Source: Pseudomonadota bacterium (GTDB taxonomy: Bacteria; Pseudomonadota; Gammaproteobacteria; Burkholderiales; Burkholderiaceae_C). From it: a stretch of DNA of 64,000 bases. The notes under the pieces are model-generated. The model had not been told where the DNA came from. It searched no databases and saw only the letters and a list, made by a program, of their open reading frames with translations. Each line of letters opens with the position of its first letter. Position 1 is the stretch's first letter. The stretch lies in NCBI GenBank assembly GCA_963205115.1, contig CAUJHV010000024.1, positions 1 to 64,000 of the forward strand, written 5' to 3'. The translations under genes and the position numbers were made by a program. Below are positions 24,197-32,742 of the stretch, piece by piece.

Positions 24197-25135
24197 ATGA
24201 GGTGTCCTGTCTGCCATCCGCCCCGCCGCGCCGGCGTGCGGTCCGCGCACGCGGGGCCGCGCCGGTGGCGCACAGCGGGAGGGGTCGTGGCCGCCGCGTT
24301 GGCGCTGCTGGCCGGCTGTGCGGCGCCGGGACCGGCACCGCTGGTCATCGACGACAGCCATGTCGCGGTCAGCCAGGACAGCCGCGTGCGCGTGCTGGTG
24401 CTGCACTACACGCAGGCTGATTTCCCGCGCGCGATGCAGATCCTCGCGCGTGGCGGTCTCTCGGTGCATTACCTGCTGAGCGACGAGTCGCCGCCGCGCA
24501 TCTACCGGCTGGTCGACGAAAACCGCCGCGCGTACCACGCGGGCCAGAGTTCGTGGCAGGGCGCGGGGCCGTTGAATGCCATCTCGATCGGCATCGAGGT
24601 GGTGCACCCAGGCGTCGAACAGGGCCCGCAAGGTCCGCGCTTCCTGCCCTGGCGCGAGGACCAGATCGCGGCGCTGATCCCGCTGGTGGCGGACATCGTG
24701 CGGCGCCACGAGATTCCTCCGGACCGCGTCGTCGGCCACAGCGACGTCGCGCCGCAGCGCAAAGTCGATCCCGGCCCGCTGTTTCCCTGGGCGCGGCTGG
24801 CCGAGCGTGGCCTGGTGGCCTGGCCCGATGCGGCGCGCGTGGCGGCGGCGCGGCCCGGCTTCGAGCGGCAACTGCCTGATGCCACGTGGTTCCAGCAGGC
24901 CCTGGCGGGTGTGGGCTACGAGGTGCCGCGCCACGGCGGCTGGGACGAGCCGACGCGCCGCGTGCTGGCAGCCTTCCAGATGAAATACCGTCCGGCGCGC
25001 CACGACGGCCAGCCCGATGCCGAGAGTGCGGCGCTGCTGGCAGGGTTGCTGCCGGCGGGCTCGCCGGACGCACGGCCGAACCCCTCCGCGGTGCCCCTGG
25101 CGCCGCGCCCGGCGCGGCCGTCGACACGGCGTTGA
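24197..25135 (+). CDS. amiD: N-acetylmuramoyl-L-alanine amidase lipoprotein (AmiD-like)
   Basis: A 312-residue predicted lipoprotein (lipobox LLAGC, Cys41) with an Amidase_2 domain (about 62-200). Zinc ligands are visible as His70 in VLVLHYTQAD and in VVGHSDVAPQRKVDPGPLFPW (His and Asp). A C-terminal peptidoglycan-binding domain follows (about 225-295; WFQQALAGVGYEVP, LAAFQMKYRPARHDG). The enzyme cleaves the amide between muramic acid and the stem peptide, probably at the outer membrane as E. coli AmiD does. It is divergent from the PBP4 gene, so wall-recycling functions cluster here. Confidence 0.9.
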   Translation: MRCPVCHPPRRAGVRSAHAGPRRWRTAGGVVAAALALLAGCAAPGPAPLVIDDSHVAVSQDSRVRVLVLHYTQADFPRAMQILARGGLSVHYLLSDESPPRIYRLVDENRRAYHAGQSSWQGAGPLNAISIGIEVVHPGVEQGPQGPRFLPWREDQIAALIPLVADIVRRHEIPPDRVVGHSDVAPQRKVDPGPLFPWARLAERGLVAWPDAARVAAARPGFERQLPDATWFQQALAGVGYEVPRHGGWDEPTRRVLAAFQMKYRPARHDGQPDAESAALLAGLLPAGSPDARPNPSAVPLAPRPARPSTRR

Positions 25136-25180
25136 GCGGCAGCCGCGGGGCATAATCCCGGGATCGATTTTCGGAGACCC

Positions 25181-25207
25181 GTGTTGGACCAGAGTCACCC
25201 TCGGTGA
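25181..25207 (+). other. Possible 8-codon leader peptide before corA
   Basis: GTG at 25181 opens a frame reading MLDQSHPR and stopping at TGA 25207, with CGGAGA 4 bases before it. It lies 147 bases before the corA start. Short Pro/Arg-containing leaders control some Mg2+ transporter genes, but no terminator or anti-terminator pair was resolved, so this is speculative. Confidence 0.2.
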
Positions 25208-25353
25208 CCGTCCACTCCGGCTTTGGCATCCCGGCCCCGCGCCGGCGGCGCGCAAGGGAGTGAGGCGGTTCCGATCCACCCCATTGCCCCGATTTCCGCC
25301 ACGGCTCGCCCGCGTGCGGCCCCACGGCCCCGCGAGACTTGCCGCCCCCACCG

Positions 25354-26331
25354 ATGCTGAACGTCTTCTCGCTGGCCAACGGCCGGCTGTTCCAGGAAGA
25401 GATCGAAAACGCCGACGCGTTGGCCCACGTGCGTCCGGTGTGGGTCGATCTCGAAGCGCCCAGCCCGCAGGAAAAGGGCTGGATCGCCAGCCGCTTCAGC
25501 CTGAACATCCCCGATGACGTGGTCGGCGACGACCTCGAGGAGTCGGCCCGCTTTTACGAGGAAGACAACGGCGAGCTGCACATCCGCTCGGACTTCCTGA
25601 TCGAAGGCGACGACGGCCCCGACGGCAAACCCGCACGCAGCGTGCGCGTGGCCTTCATCCTGAAGGACGGCGTGCTGTTTTCGATCCACGCCGAGGATCT
25701 GCCGGTCTTCCGCCTGCTGCGCCTGCGTGCGCGGCGCATTCCCGCGCTGATCGAAGATGCCAAGGACGTGCTGCTGAAGCTCTTCGACGCCGACGCGGAA
25801 TATTCCGCCGACGCGCTGGAAGGCATCTACGACAACCTCGAGCGCGTGAGCACGCGGGTGCTCAAGGAAGACGTCAACGACGAGACGGCCGGCGAGGCGC
25901 TGGCCGCCATCGCCAAGGAAGAAGACCTGAACGGCCGCATCCGGCGCAACGTGATGGACACGCGCCGCGCGCTGAGCTTCATGATGCGCAGCCGCATGCT
26001 CAGCGCCGATCAGTTCGAAGAGGCGCGCCAGATCCTGCGCGACATCGATTCGCTCGATTCGCACACCGCGTTCCTGTTCGACAAGATCAACTTCCTGATG
26101 GACGCGACGGTCGGCTTCGTCAACCTGAACCAGAACAAGATCATCAAGATCTTCTCGGTGGCCAGCGTCGCGCTGCTGCCGCCCACGCTGATCGCCAGCA
26201 TCTACGGCATGAACTTCAAGAACATGCCGGAGCTCGAGCAGAGCTGGGGCTACCCCTTTGCGCTCGGGCTGATGATCCTGTCGGTGGTCTCGCCCTTCGT
26301 CTACTTCCGCCGCAAGGGCTGGCTTCGCTGA
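25354..26331 (+). CDS. corA: CorA family magnesium transporter
   Basis: A 325-residue CorA protein: a large cytosolic N-terminal domain, then two C-terminal membrane helices with the pore signature YGMNFKNMPEL (GMN at 285-287). It would form a pentameric Mg2+ (and Co2+/Ni2+) channel in the inner membrane. ATG 25354 is preferred over TTG 25339. A 220-base untranslated region precedes it, and a hairpin at 26380-26400 follows. Confidence 0.95.
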   Translation: MLNVFSLANGRLFQEEIENADALAHVRPVWVDLEAPSPQEKGWIASRFSLNIPDDVVGDDLEESARFYEEDNGELHIRSDFLIEGDDGPDGKPARSVRVAFILKDGVLFSIHAEDLPVFRLLRLRARRIPALIEDAKDVLLKLFDADAEYSADALEGIYDNLERVSTRVLKEDVNDETAGEALAAIAKEEDLNGRIRRNVMDTRRALSFMMRSRMLSADQFEEARQILRDIDSLDSHTAFLFDKINFLMDATVGFVNLNQNKIIKIFSVASVALLPPTLIASIYGMNFKNMPELEQSWGYPFALGLMILSVVSPFVYFRRKGWLR

Positions 26332-26379
26332 CCGGCAAGCCCGGGGCGCCCGTTGCGCGGCCGCCCCAGACAGCAAAAA

Positions 26380-26400
26380 GCGCCCTGGTTTGCAGGGCGC
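26380..26400. terminator. Bidirectional-type terminator hairpin after corA
   Basis: The stem GCGCCCTG/CAGGGCGC has 8 perfect pairs and a 5-base loop. AAAAA precedes it on the plus strand (TTTTT after the stem on the minus strand), and only CCTTGC follows on the plus strand. It probably ends corA transcripts, and would be stronger in the minus direction. Confidence 0.55.
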
Positions 26401-26675
26401 CCTTGCGAAAAAAGGCCTGTCACGCAGCCCCTCCGGGTCTAACGAGGGAGGGAGGGAGGAGGAGGAGAACCAACCCGGAGATTGAAGATACCGTGGGTAC
26501 CGTCTGCGTAACAGAAAAACTGTATGTAGCTCTGACTGCATGCTGACGCCATAGTTCCGTTGGCGCAACACTTCTTTGCAATAGGGTGATCTGATCCGAT
26601 GGTTGGGACATCTGGCCAAAAGAATAGTGCCCGCCCCGTCGCCCTCCAGAGGGGGATCGAAAACCAGCCCCTTCG

Positions 26676-26715
26676 CATGTCCGGACTTGGACATGTCGCG
26701 CCGGGTTCCTAGAAT
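26676..26715 (+). promoter_or_regulatory. Sigma-70 promoter with overlapping palindromic operator
   Basis: TTGGAC (26687-26692) and TAGAAT (26710-26715) are separated by exactly 17 bases, which is a good vegetative promoter. The inverted repeat CATGTCC-N6-GGACATG (26676-26695) covers the -35 box. It would place the transcript start near 26722 and serve the ferritin-like desaturase at 26744. The overlap suggests repression by a dimeric regulator. Confidence 0.7.
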
Positions 26716-26743
26716 CGCAAACTTCGGCCTGGAGTCGTTGGTG

Positions 26744-27616
26744 ATGCTGTATCCGGAACTTTTCAAACAACTCGAATCGGTGCGCTGGAACATGGACACC
26801 GATATTCCGTGGGGCGCCTTCGACGCCACGCGCCTGAGCGACGAGCAGGCGCACACGATCAAGATGAACGCGATCACGGAGTGGGCGGCGCTGCCGGCCA
26901 CCGAGATGTTCCTGCGCGACAACCGCGACGACAGTGACTTCTCGGCCTTCATGAGCGTGTGGTTCTTCGAAGAACAGAAGCACTCGCTGGTGCTCATGGA
27001 GTACCTGCGCCGCTTCCGTCCGGACCTGGTGCCCACCGAAGCCGAACTGCACGAGGTGCGCTTCGAGTTCGATCCCGCGCCCGCGCTGGAAACGCTGATG
27101 CTGCATTTCTGCGGCGAGATCCGCTTGAACCACTGGTACCGCCGCGCGGCCGAGTGGCACAGCGAGCCGGTCATCAAGGCGATCTACGAGACGCTGGCCA
27201 AGGACGAGGCCCGCCACGGCGGCGCCTACCTGCGCTACATGAAACGTGCGCTGGCCAAATTCGGCGACGAGGCGCGTGCCGCCTTCGCCAAGGTGGGCGT
27301 GCTGATGGCCAGTGCGCGCCGCACCGCGCAGGCGCTGCACCCGACCAACCTGCACGTGAACCAGGCGCTGTTCCCGCGCGACACGATTCAAAGCCGCGTG
27401 CCCGATCCCGCCTGGCTCGAGCAATGGCTGGACCGCCAGATCCAGTTCGATGCGGTCTGGGAGACCAAGGTCGTGGACCGCATCCTGCACAACATGAGCC
27501 TGCTGATGGAACGCAGCTTCGCCAGCGTGCAAGAGCTCAACCGCTTCCGCAAGGAAATGGCGGCGTCCATCGCCCTGCAGGCGGCGGCCTTGCGGCCGGG
27601 CGCGGCGCCGGCCTGA
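26744..27616 (+). CDS. Ferritin-like diiron protein, acyl-ACP desaturase family
   Basis: A 290-residue helical diiron protein. Ligand motifs are visible as EEQKHSLVL (ExxH) and KDEARHGGAY (DExRH), as in the stearoyl-ACP desaturase/AurF-like superfamily. ATG 26744 was chosen because GGAG lies 9 bases before it (GTG 26741 is also possible) and the promoter at 26687-26715 places the transcript start just upstream. The likely activity is oxygen-dependent desaturation or hydroxylation of an acyl chain. Proteins of this type are widespread in Burkholderiales but few are tested. Tandem hairpins follow. Confidence 0.85.
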   Translation: MLYPELFKQLESVRWNMDTDIPWGAFDATRLSDEQAHTIKMNAITEWAALPATEMFLRDNRDDSDFSAFMSVWFFEEQKHSLVLMEYLRRFRPDLVPTEAELHEVRFEFDPAPALETLMLHFCGEIRLNHWYRRAAEWHSEPVIKAIYETLAKDEARHGGAYLRYMKRALAKFGDEARAAFAKVGVLMASARRTAQALHPTNLHVNQALFPRDTIQSRVPDPAWLEQWLDRQIQFDAVWETKVVDRILHNMSLLMERSFASVQELNRFRKEMAASIALQAAALRPGAAPA

Positions 27617-27654
27617 GGCGTCACCGGGCGTCGCCTCGGCAGCCCATCGGCGGC

Positions 27655-27704
27655 GGCGTGGCGCGTGCCACGCCAGCGGCAACAGGCGCGCGTCATGCGC
27701 GCCT
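27655..27704. terminator. Tandem hairpins between convergent genes
   Basis: Two perfect stems occur in a row: GGCGTGGC/GCCACGCC (27655-27674, 4-base loop) and AGGCGCGC/GCGCGCCT (27684-27704, 5-base loop). They separate the desaturase gene from the convergent GST gene and are well placed to end both transcripts; only a weak T-tract (CTGTTT) follows. Confidence 0.6.
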
Positions 27705-27713
27705 GACCCTGTT

Positions 27714-28373
27714 TCAGCGCGCCGCGGCGGCCTTGGCGGCTTCCTGGTCGCGCTTGCGATCGGCCACGACGCGCTGGACGCTCGGGCGCTCGCCCAGCAT
27801 CTTCAGGTAGGGTTTGGCGTCGATGCCGTGCGCTGCCAGCAGGTCCTCGCCGTAGATCGTCTTGGTGGCCATGGTCAGCAGCGGCAGCGTGGCCCAGGCG
27901 GCGGCATCGGCCAGCGTGAACTGCGCGCCGGCCACGAAGGGCGCAAAACGCGCCAGCTGCTTGAAGGCCGGGATGTTCTTGTCCAGCAGCTTGCGCACAC
28001 GCGCCTTGGTCTCGTCGCTGACCTGGCCGCCGAAGAAGGCTTCGGCGTAGAGCTCGCGCACGACGAGTTCCAGGTGCAGCTCGATGAAGGTGGTCAGCTC
28101 GCGCACCTTGGCGGCCTCGAACGGATCCTTCGGCAGCAGCGGCGTCTCGGGGTGGCTGGCCTCCAGCCATTCGCAGATGACCTGGCTTTCGCACATCGTG
28201 CCCTGCGGCGTGCGCACGAAGGGCACCTTGCCCAGCGGCGAGGCCGCGTAGACCGAGGCGGGCTTGGCGGTGAAGGGCACCACCTCTTCTTCGAAGGGCA
28301 GCTGCTTTTCCAGCAGCACGATCTTCACCTTGTTGTAGTAGTTCGAGAGCGAGAAGCCGCACAGCGTGATCAT
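27714..28373 (-). CDS. Glutathione S-transferase family protein
   Basis: A 219-residue cytosolic GST. The N-terminal thioredoxin-like domain (about 1-80) shows FSLSNYYNKVKIVLLEKQLPF (Ser and Asn near the glutathione thiol site, here quoted as FSLSNYYNKVKI), the cis-Pro LGKVPFVRT and the ESQVICEWLE glutathione gamma-glutamyl site. The C-terminal helical domain (about 88-205) contains FTLADAAAWATLP. The Lys/Ala-rich tail is short. Its substrate is unknown. It lies 55 bases before the DMT transporter gene, on the same strand but downstream of it. Confidence 0.94.
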   Translation of the reverse strand: MITLCGFSLSNYYNKVKIVLLEKQLPFEEEVVPFTAKPASVYAASPLGKVPFVRTPQGTMCESQVICEWLEASHPETPLLPKDPFEAAKVRELTTFIELHLELVVRELYAEAFFGGQVSDETKARVRKLLDKNIPAFKQLARFAPFVAGAQFTLADAAAWATLPLLTMATKTIYGEDLLAAHGIDAKPYLKMLGERPSVQRVVADRKRDQEAAKAAAAR

Positions 28374-28428
28374 TCGTTGTCTCCAGAGGGTCGCTTGGGG
28401 AAGTGGTGGGGACGCGCAGGGCCGGCTT

Positions 28429-29325
28429 TCAGCGCCGGTTGACCAGGAAGATGCCGGCCGCCACGGTGGCCAGCGCGAGCAACAGCCGCCCGGTCAGCGG
28501 CTCGTCGAGCAGCCACACGCCGAAGAAGAGGCCGAAGACCGGTGTCAGCAGCGTGAAGCTGGCCAGCCGCGTGGCCGGATAGTGGCGAATCAGCCAGAAC
28601 CAGACCAGGTAGCTGGCAAAGCTGACGATGACGGTCTGGAAGCCCAGCGAGGCGATCGACAGGTTCGACAGCTGCTGCGGCGCGTGCTCCAGGCCCGCGG
28701 CGGCCAGTCCCAGCAGCACGCCGGAGACGGCCAGTTGGTAGGCCAGCGTCTTCTCCGGCGAGACGCTCGTCAGGCGCGAGCCGCGGATCACCAGCGTCGC
28801 GGCGCCCCACAGGCAGGCGGCCGCGACGCCCATCGCGTCGCCGATCCATTGGCCCGGCGCGGAGCTGGCCGACAGGCCCTCGGCAAAGGCCGCAGCCACG
28901 CCCGAGAACGCCAGCACGAGCCCGACCCATTGCACCGGGCGCAGGCGCTCGCCCGGGGCGACGAAGGGCATGCCCATGGCCACGATGAAGGGTGCCAGGT
29001 ACATGAAGACGACCATGCGCGAGGCCGTGGTCAGCGCCAGGCCACCGAAGATGAAGGCAAATTCAGCGCCGAACAGCGCACCGGCGAGCAGGCCGCCGCG
29101 CAGGCTGCCGTCGCGCCCGAACAGCGGCACGCCGCGCAGGCGGGCCCACAGCGCCACCAGCGCGGCCGCGCCCAGCGAGCGCACGGCGGCCTGGGTCAGC
29201 GGCGGCACCTCCACCATGGCCACCTTGGCCGCCACCTGGTTGAGTCCCCACAGCAGGCTGCAGCTCACCAGGAGTGTCACGGCCAGGCCGTCCAGGTGCG
29301 CGTGTCGCTCGGCGGTGGAACTCAT
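28429..29325 (-). CDS. EamA/DMT family transporter
   Basis: A 298-residue membrane protein of the drug/metabolite transporter superfamily, with ten hydrophobic helices in two EamA repeats (first about 12-145, second about 160-295). Typical signatures are LLWGLNQVAAKVAMVEVPPL and TPVFGLFFGVWLLDEPLTGRL (here quoted from the ends of the repeats). ATG 29325 overlaps the stop of the rhombosortase gene, so the two are coupled. The transported compound is unknown. Confidence 0.92.
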   Translation of the reverse strand: MSSTAERHAHLDGLAVTLLVSCSLLWGLNQVAAKVAMVEVPPLTQAAVRSLGAAALVALWARLRGVPLFGRDGSLRGGLLAGALFGAEFAFIFGGLALTTASRMVVFMYLAPFIVAMGMPFVAPGERLRPVQWVGLVLAFSGVAAAFAEGLSASSAPGQWIGDAMGVAAACLWGAATLVIRGSRLTSVSPEKTLAYQLAVSGVLLGLAAAGLEHAPQQLSNLSIASLGFQTVIVSFASYLVWFWLIRHYPATRLASFTLLTPVFGLFFGVWLLDEPLTGRLLLALATVAAGIFLVNRR

Positions 29326-29927
29326 GGCGGCATTGTCCGTATCGGGCCGCGCGGCCGTGTCGCCCAGGCGACCCCCGCACACAACAGCCCGGCCGCCGCG
29401 CCGCTGGCGTGCATCGCCACCGCCACCGGAAAGTCCCAGCCCGGCATCATGCGCACCGGTGCGAGCCAGGCCGCTTCGCCTACCAGCTTGGCCAGCAGCC
29501 CCAGCAGCACCGCGGCGCCCAGCAGGCGCGGCAGGCCGTGCCCGCGCAGCACCAAGGACAGCGCGGCCACTGCCACGCCCGCATGCAGCACGCCCGACAG
29601 CCCCAATGCCTGCGACAGCCGCGGGTCCAGCACCAGCAGCGCCTGCGTCAGCGGCCAGGCGATGAACCACGCGGCGGTGTCGCGCCGGTCGCAGCCGGCC
29701 GCATGGCCGAACCAGGCGACGGCCAGCGCCCCCAGGCCGTTGGCCAGCAGGTGGCTGCTGTCCACATGCACCAGCGCGGCAGTCCACCAGCGCCAGGGTT
29801 CGCGCCAGGTGCTGGCCGCCTGCCAATCCAGCGCCGCCTGCGGCGCCGCCGCGAGCATGACGCTCGACATCAGCAGCAGCAGCGCCAGACCGGGCCAGGC
29901 CCGGCCCGCGTCGCGGCGGTCAGCCAA
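29322..29927 (-). CDS. rrtA: Rhombosortase (rhomboid-type intramembrane serine protease)
   Basis: A protein of about 201 residues with six hydrophobic helices. It has the rhombosortase motifs WTAALVHVDSSHLLANGLGAL, GLSGVLHAGVAVAAL (GxSG nucleophile), LLAKLVGEAAW and PVAVAMHASGAAAG (catalytic His). Rhombosortases cleave proteins carrying a C-terminal GlyGly-CTERM tail for surface release. No such substrate gene is seen here. TTG 29927, with GGCAGG just before it, is a possible start inside the end of glnE; a longer start at 29972 is also open. It is cotranscribed with the downstream DMT transporter gene. Confidence 0.8.
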   Translation of the reverse strand: MADRRDAGRAWPGLALLLLMSSVMLAAAPQAALDWQAASTWREPWRWWTAALVHVDSSHLLANGLGALAVAWFGHAAGCDRRDTAAWFIAWPLTQALLVLDPRLSQALGLSGVLHAGVAVAALSLVLRGHGLPRLLGAAVLLGLLAKLVGEAAWLAPVRMMPGWDFPVAVAMHASGAAAGLLCAGVAWATRPRGPIRTMPP

Positions 29928-32658
29928 AGACCTGCCGCCACACGGCGTTGATGGCCTCGCGGCCCGCCGCATGCACCTCCGGCTCGAAGTGCGTGGGCTG
30001 TTCGTCCAGGCGTGCGCGGTGCTGCGCGCGGCGCATCTCGCGGTAGGCGTCGGCGGCGGCCTGCCCGGAGCCCGGCTGCAGCAGGCCGCAGGCCTCGGCG
30101 CGCTGCAGCAGCGCGATGTTGCCGACGTTGCCGATCAGCTCGGCGTGCTCACGCGCATGCGCCAGCACGAGGTACTGCACGGCAAATTCGACATCCATCA
30201 TGCCGCCCTTGTCCTGCTTGACCTCGAAGCGGCCGGCGCGCGGCGGGTGTGCGCTGCGCACACGCTCGCGCATGGTCATGATTTCTTCGCGCAGCGCTGC
30301 GCGGTCGCGCTCGGCGCTCAGCACGACGTGCCGCACCGCATCGAAGCGCTCGCCCAGGCCCGGCGCGCCGGCGCAAAAGCGCGCGCGTGTCAGCGCCTGG
30401 TGCTCCCAGGTCCAGGCCGTGTTGTTGCCGCGGCCGGCCTGGTAGCGCTCGAAGGAGGCCACCGACGTCACCAGAAGGCCCGAGTTGCCGTTGGGCCGCA
30501 GCGCGGTGTCGATGTCGAAGAGCTCGCCGGCGGCCGTGCGCAGGGTCAGCCAGGTGATCAGCTTGCGCACGAAGGCGCCGTAGATCTCCTGCGCGCGGTC
30601 GGCGTCGGCCTCGTCGGCATCGTCGTAGAGGAAGACCACGTCCAGGTCGCTGCCGTAGCCCAGCTCCTTGCCGCCGAGCTTGCCGTAGGCGATGACGGCC
30701 AGCGCCGGCTCGCTGCGGTGGCGCTGGCGGAACAGCGACCAGGCCCAGCGGATGGCCACCGTGAGCACCGCGTCGGCCAGGGCCGACAGGTCGTCGGCCA
30801 CCTGCTCGACTGTCAGCGCGCCTTCGACGTCGCGCACCAGGGTGCGGAAGACCTCGGCGTCATGGGCGTGGCGCAAGGTGTCGAGCAAGGCCTCTTCGTC
30901 GGCCTGGCCGGCGCGTGCCCAGGCGACATGGCGCTCTTCGAGCTCGGCCTCGAAGCCGGCGCGGTCGAAGCGCTCGTGCAGCAGCCGGCCGTCGGCCAGT
31001 TCGTCGATGACGCCGGGGTGGCGCATCAGGTATTGCATCGGCCAGCGCGCCAGGCCCAGCAGACGCAGCAGGCGCTTCTGCACCTCGGGGCGCTCGACCA
31101 GCAGCGCGAGGTAGTTCTCGCGGCGCAGCAGCGGCTCGATCCAGTCGATCAGGCGCAGCACGGCGTCCTGGCTGCACTGGCCCTCGCTCACGCAGACCTT
31201 GGCGCGCTGCAGCAGCCGGCCCAGGCGCATCTTGCTCTCGTCGCGCAGATTGGCCACACGCGGGTGCGCGGCCCAGCTGCGCAGGCGCTCGGCGATCTTC
31301 GGCGGCATCTGCTCGTGCAGGGCATCGCTGTCGATGGCCAGCGGGCCCTGGCCGCAGGCGACGCAACCGGTGCGTGCGGCCTGCGGGTCGGGCGTGCGGC
31401 CGTCGTGCAGCAGCGCGTCGAATTCGGTGGCCACCAGTTCGCGCACCTCGCCCAGCCGGTCCAGCAGTTCGCAGGCATCGGCGCGGCAGCTCAGCCCCAT
31501 GCTGGCGGCGATCCACACCAGGTCGCCGTCGGCCGTGGGCAGCAGGTGCGTCTGCTGGTCGTCGAGGAACTGGATGCGGTGTTCGATGCGCCGCAGAAAG
31601 ATGTAGGCCTCGCCCAGGCGTTCGGCGGTCTGCGGGCTCATCAGGCCGGCGGTGGCCAGCCGCTGCAGCGCGCCCAGCGTGCGCCGCGTGCGGATCTCGG
31701 GACACTGCCCGCCGCGCGCCACCTGCATCAGCTGCACGATGAACTCGATTTCGCGGATGCCGCCGCGCGAGAGCTTCACGTCATTGGAGCGCTCCGGACG
31801 CCCGGCCGCGCGGCGCATGGCCTCGTCGCGGATCTTGCGGTGCAGCTGGCGCAGGCCCTCGAACACGCCGTAATCGAGGTAGCGCCGGTAGACGAAATGC
31901 GTCACCAGCGAGCGCAGGTTCAGCGCGGCCGGTGTGCCGATCGACACCTGCGGCGCGACGATGCGGCTCTTGAGCCACGCGAAGCGCTCCCACTCGCGGC
32001 CCTGCACGAGGAAATACTCTTCCAGCATCGGCAGGCTGACCACCGGCGGCCCGGAATTGCCGTTGGGCCGCAAGGCCAGGTCCACGCGGAAGACAAAGCC
32101 GTCGTCGGTGGTCTCGCCCACCAGCGCATAGAGGCGCTTGACGAGGTGCGAGAAGTACTCGTGCGCGCTGACCACCTGCGGCCCTGCGGTCTGGCCCTCG
32201 TCGTCGTAGACGTAGATCAGGTCGATGTCGGACGAGACGTTGAGCTCGCGCGCGCCGAGCTTGCCCATGCCGACGATCCAGAACGGGATGCGCTGCCCCT
32301 GCGCGTCCAGCGGCGCGCCGAAGCGCGCGTCGCACTCCTGGCTGGCCTGCTGGAAGGCCAGGTCCAGGGCGACCTCGGCCAGGTGCGTCATCGCCACCGT
32401 CACCGTGTCCAGCGGTGCGTGCTGTTCGATATCCAGTTCGGCCAGGCGCACGAGCACCAGATGCCGCATGACACGCAGCGCGCTGGCCAGGTCGCGACCG
32501 CTGGCCTGCAGCGTCTGCACGGCCTGGCGCATCGACGCGGTGCCGGGCGTGCCCGGCGGCAGCGCGGCAGCTTCGTCGGGGTAACGGCGGCGCACCCGCT
32601 GGACAAAGCGGCTGTGCGCGGCGCTGGCTTGCGGCAGCAGGGCGGTCGGCGCGTTCAC
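29920..32658 (-). CDS. glnE: Bifunctional glutamine-synthetase adenylyltransferase/deadenylylase
   Basis: A 912-residue GlnE enzyme that adenylylates and deadenylylates glutamine synthetase in response to PII. Both nucleotidyltransferase domains are present: the N-terminal deadenylylase site (GKLGARELNVSSDIDLIYVY) and the C-terminal adenylylase site (GKLGGKELGYGSDLDVVFLY). Each is followed by an HD-like helical region. GTG 32658 has AAAGGA 7 bases before it; ATG 32688 is an alternative. The rhombosortase frame overlaps its last codons. Confidence 0.96.
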   Translation of the reverse strand: MNAPTALLPQASAAHSRFVQRVRRRYPDEAAALPPGTPGTASMRQAVQTLQASGRDLASALRVMRHLVLVRLAELDIEQHAPLDTVTVAMTHLAEVALDLAFQQASQECDARFGAPLDAQGQRIPFWIVGMGKLGARELNVSSDIDLIYVYDDEGQTAGPQVVSAHEYFSHLVKRLYALVGETTDDGFVFRVDLALRPNGNSGPPVVSLPMLEEYFLVQGREWERFAWLKSRIVAPQVSIGTPAALNLRSLVTHFVYRRYLDYGVFEGLRQLHRKIRDEAMRRAAGRPERSNDVKLSRGGIREIEFIVQLMQVARGGQCPEIRTRRTLGALQRLATAGLMSPQTAERLGEAYIFLRRIEHRIQFLDDQQTHLLPTADGDLVWIAASMGLSCRADACELLDRLGEVRELVATEFDALLHDGRTPDPQAARTGCVACGQGPLAIDSDALHEQMPPKIAERLRSWAAHPRVANLRDESKMRLGRLLQRAKVCVSEGQCSQDAVLRLIDWIEPLLRRENYLALLVERPEVQKRLLRLLGLARWPMQYLMRHPGVIDELADGRLLHERFDRAGFEAELEERHVAWARAGQADEEALLDTLRHAHDAEVFRTLVRDVEGALTVEQVADDLSALADAVLTVAIRWAWSLFRQRHRSEPALAVIAYGKLGGKELGYGSDLDVVFLYDDADEADADRAQEIYGAFVRKLITWLTLRTAAGELFDIDTALRPNGNSGLLVTSVASFERYQAGRGNNTAWTWEHQALTRARFCAGAPGLGERFDAVRHVVLSAERDRAALREEIMTMRERVRSAHPPRAGRFEVKQDKGGMMDVEFAVQYLVLAHAREHAELIGNVGNIALLQRAEACGLLQPGSGQAAADAYREMRRAQHRARLDEQPTHFEPEVHAAGREAINAVWRQVFG

Positions 32659-32701
32659 GGCAAGGTCCTTTGCGGCTGTCGCGCGCACGGGCGCAAGTCC
32701 A

Positions 32702-32742
32702 GGGAACCCATGGGCCGGGTTCGCGATCCCACCAGGGTTCCC
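32702..32742. promoter_or_regulatory. Inverted repeat between glnE and yhdP
   Basis: GGGAACCC (32702-32709) and GGGTTCCC (32735-32742) are perfect 8-base arms 25 bases apart in the divergent spacer. An extended -10-like TGC-TAGATT follows at about 32780-32788 toward yhdP. It may be an operator or looped leader; this is weak evidence. Confidence 0.35.

Larger units (their letters stand above)
26332..26743. other. Intergenic region with lower GC and purine tract
   Basis: After the corA hairpin comes a run of GGGAGGGAGGGAGGAGGAGGA-like purines (about 26445-26466), then roughly 150 bases of clearly lower GC than the surroundings (26470-26640) without a credible gene. The desaturase promoter and operator sit at 26676-26715. 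The low-GC part could be an old insertion or a regulatory RNA region; nothing recognisable was found. Confidence 0.5.

Noticed and set aside
22631..25351. A 906-residue extended PBP4
   Set aside because: The extra N-terminal part is antisense to the amidase gene, and a normal signal peptide begins at 24133.
26439..26678. A 79-residue minus-strand frame in the low-GC island
   Set aside because: It has no ribosome binding site or recognisable domain, and it overlaps the promoter region of the next gene.
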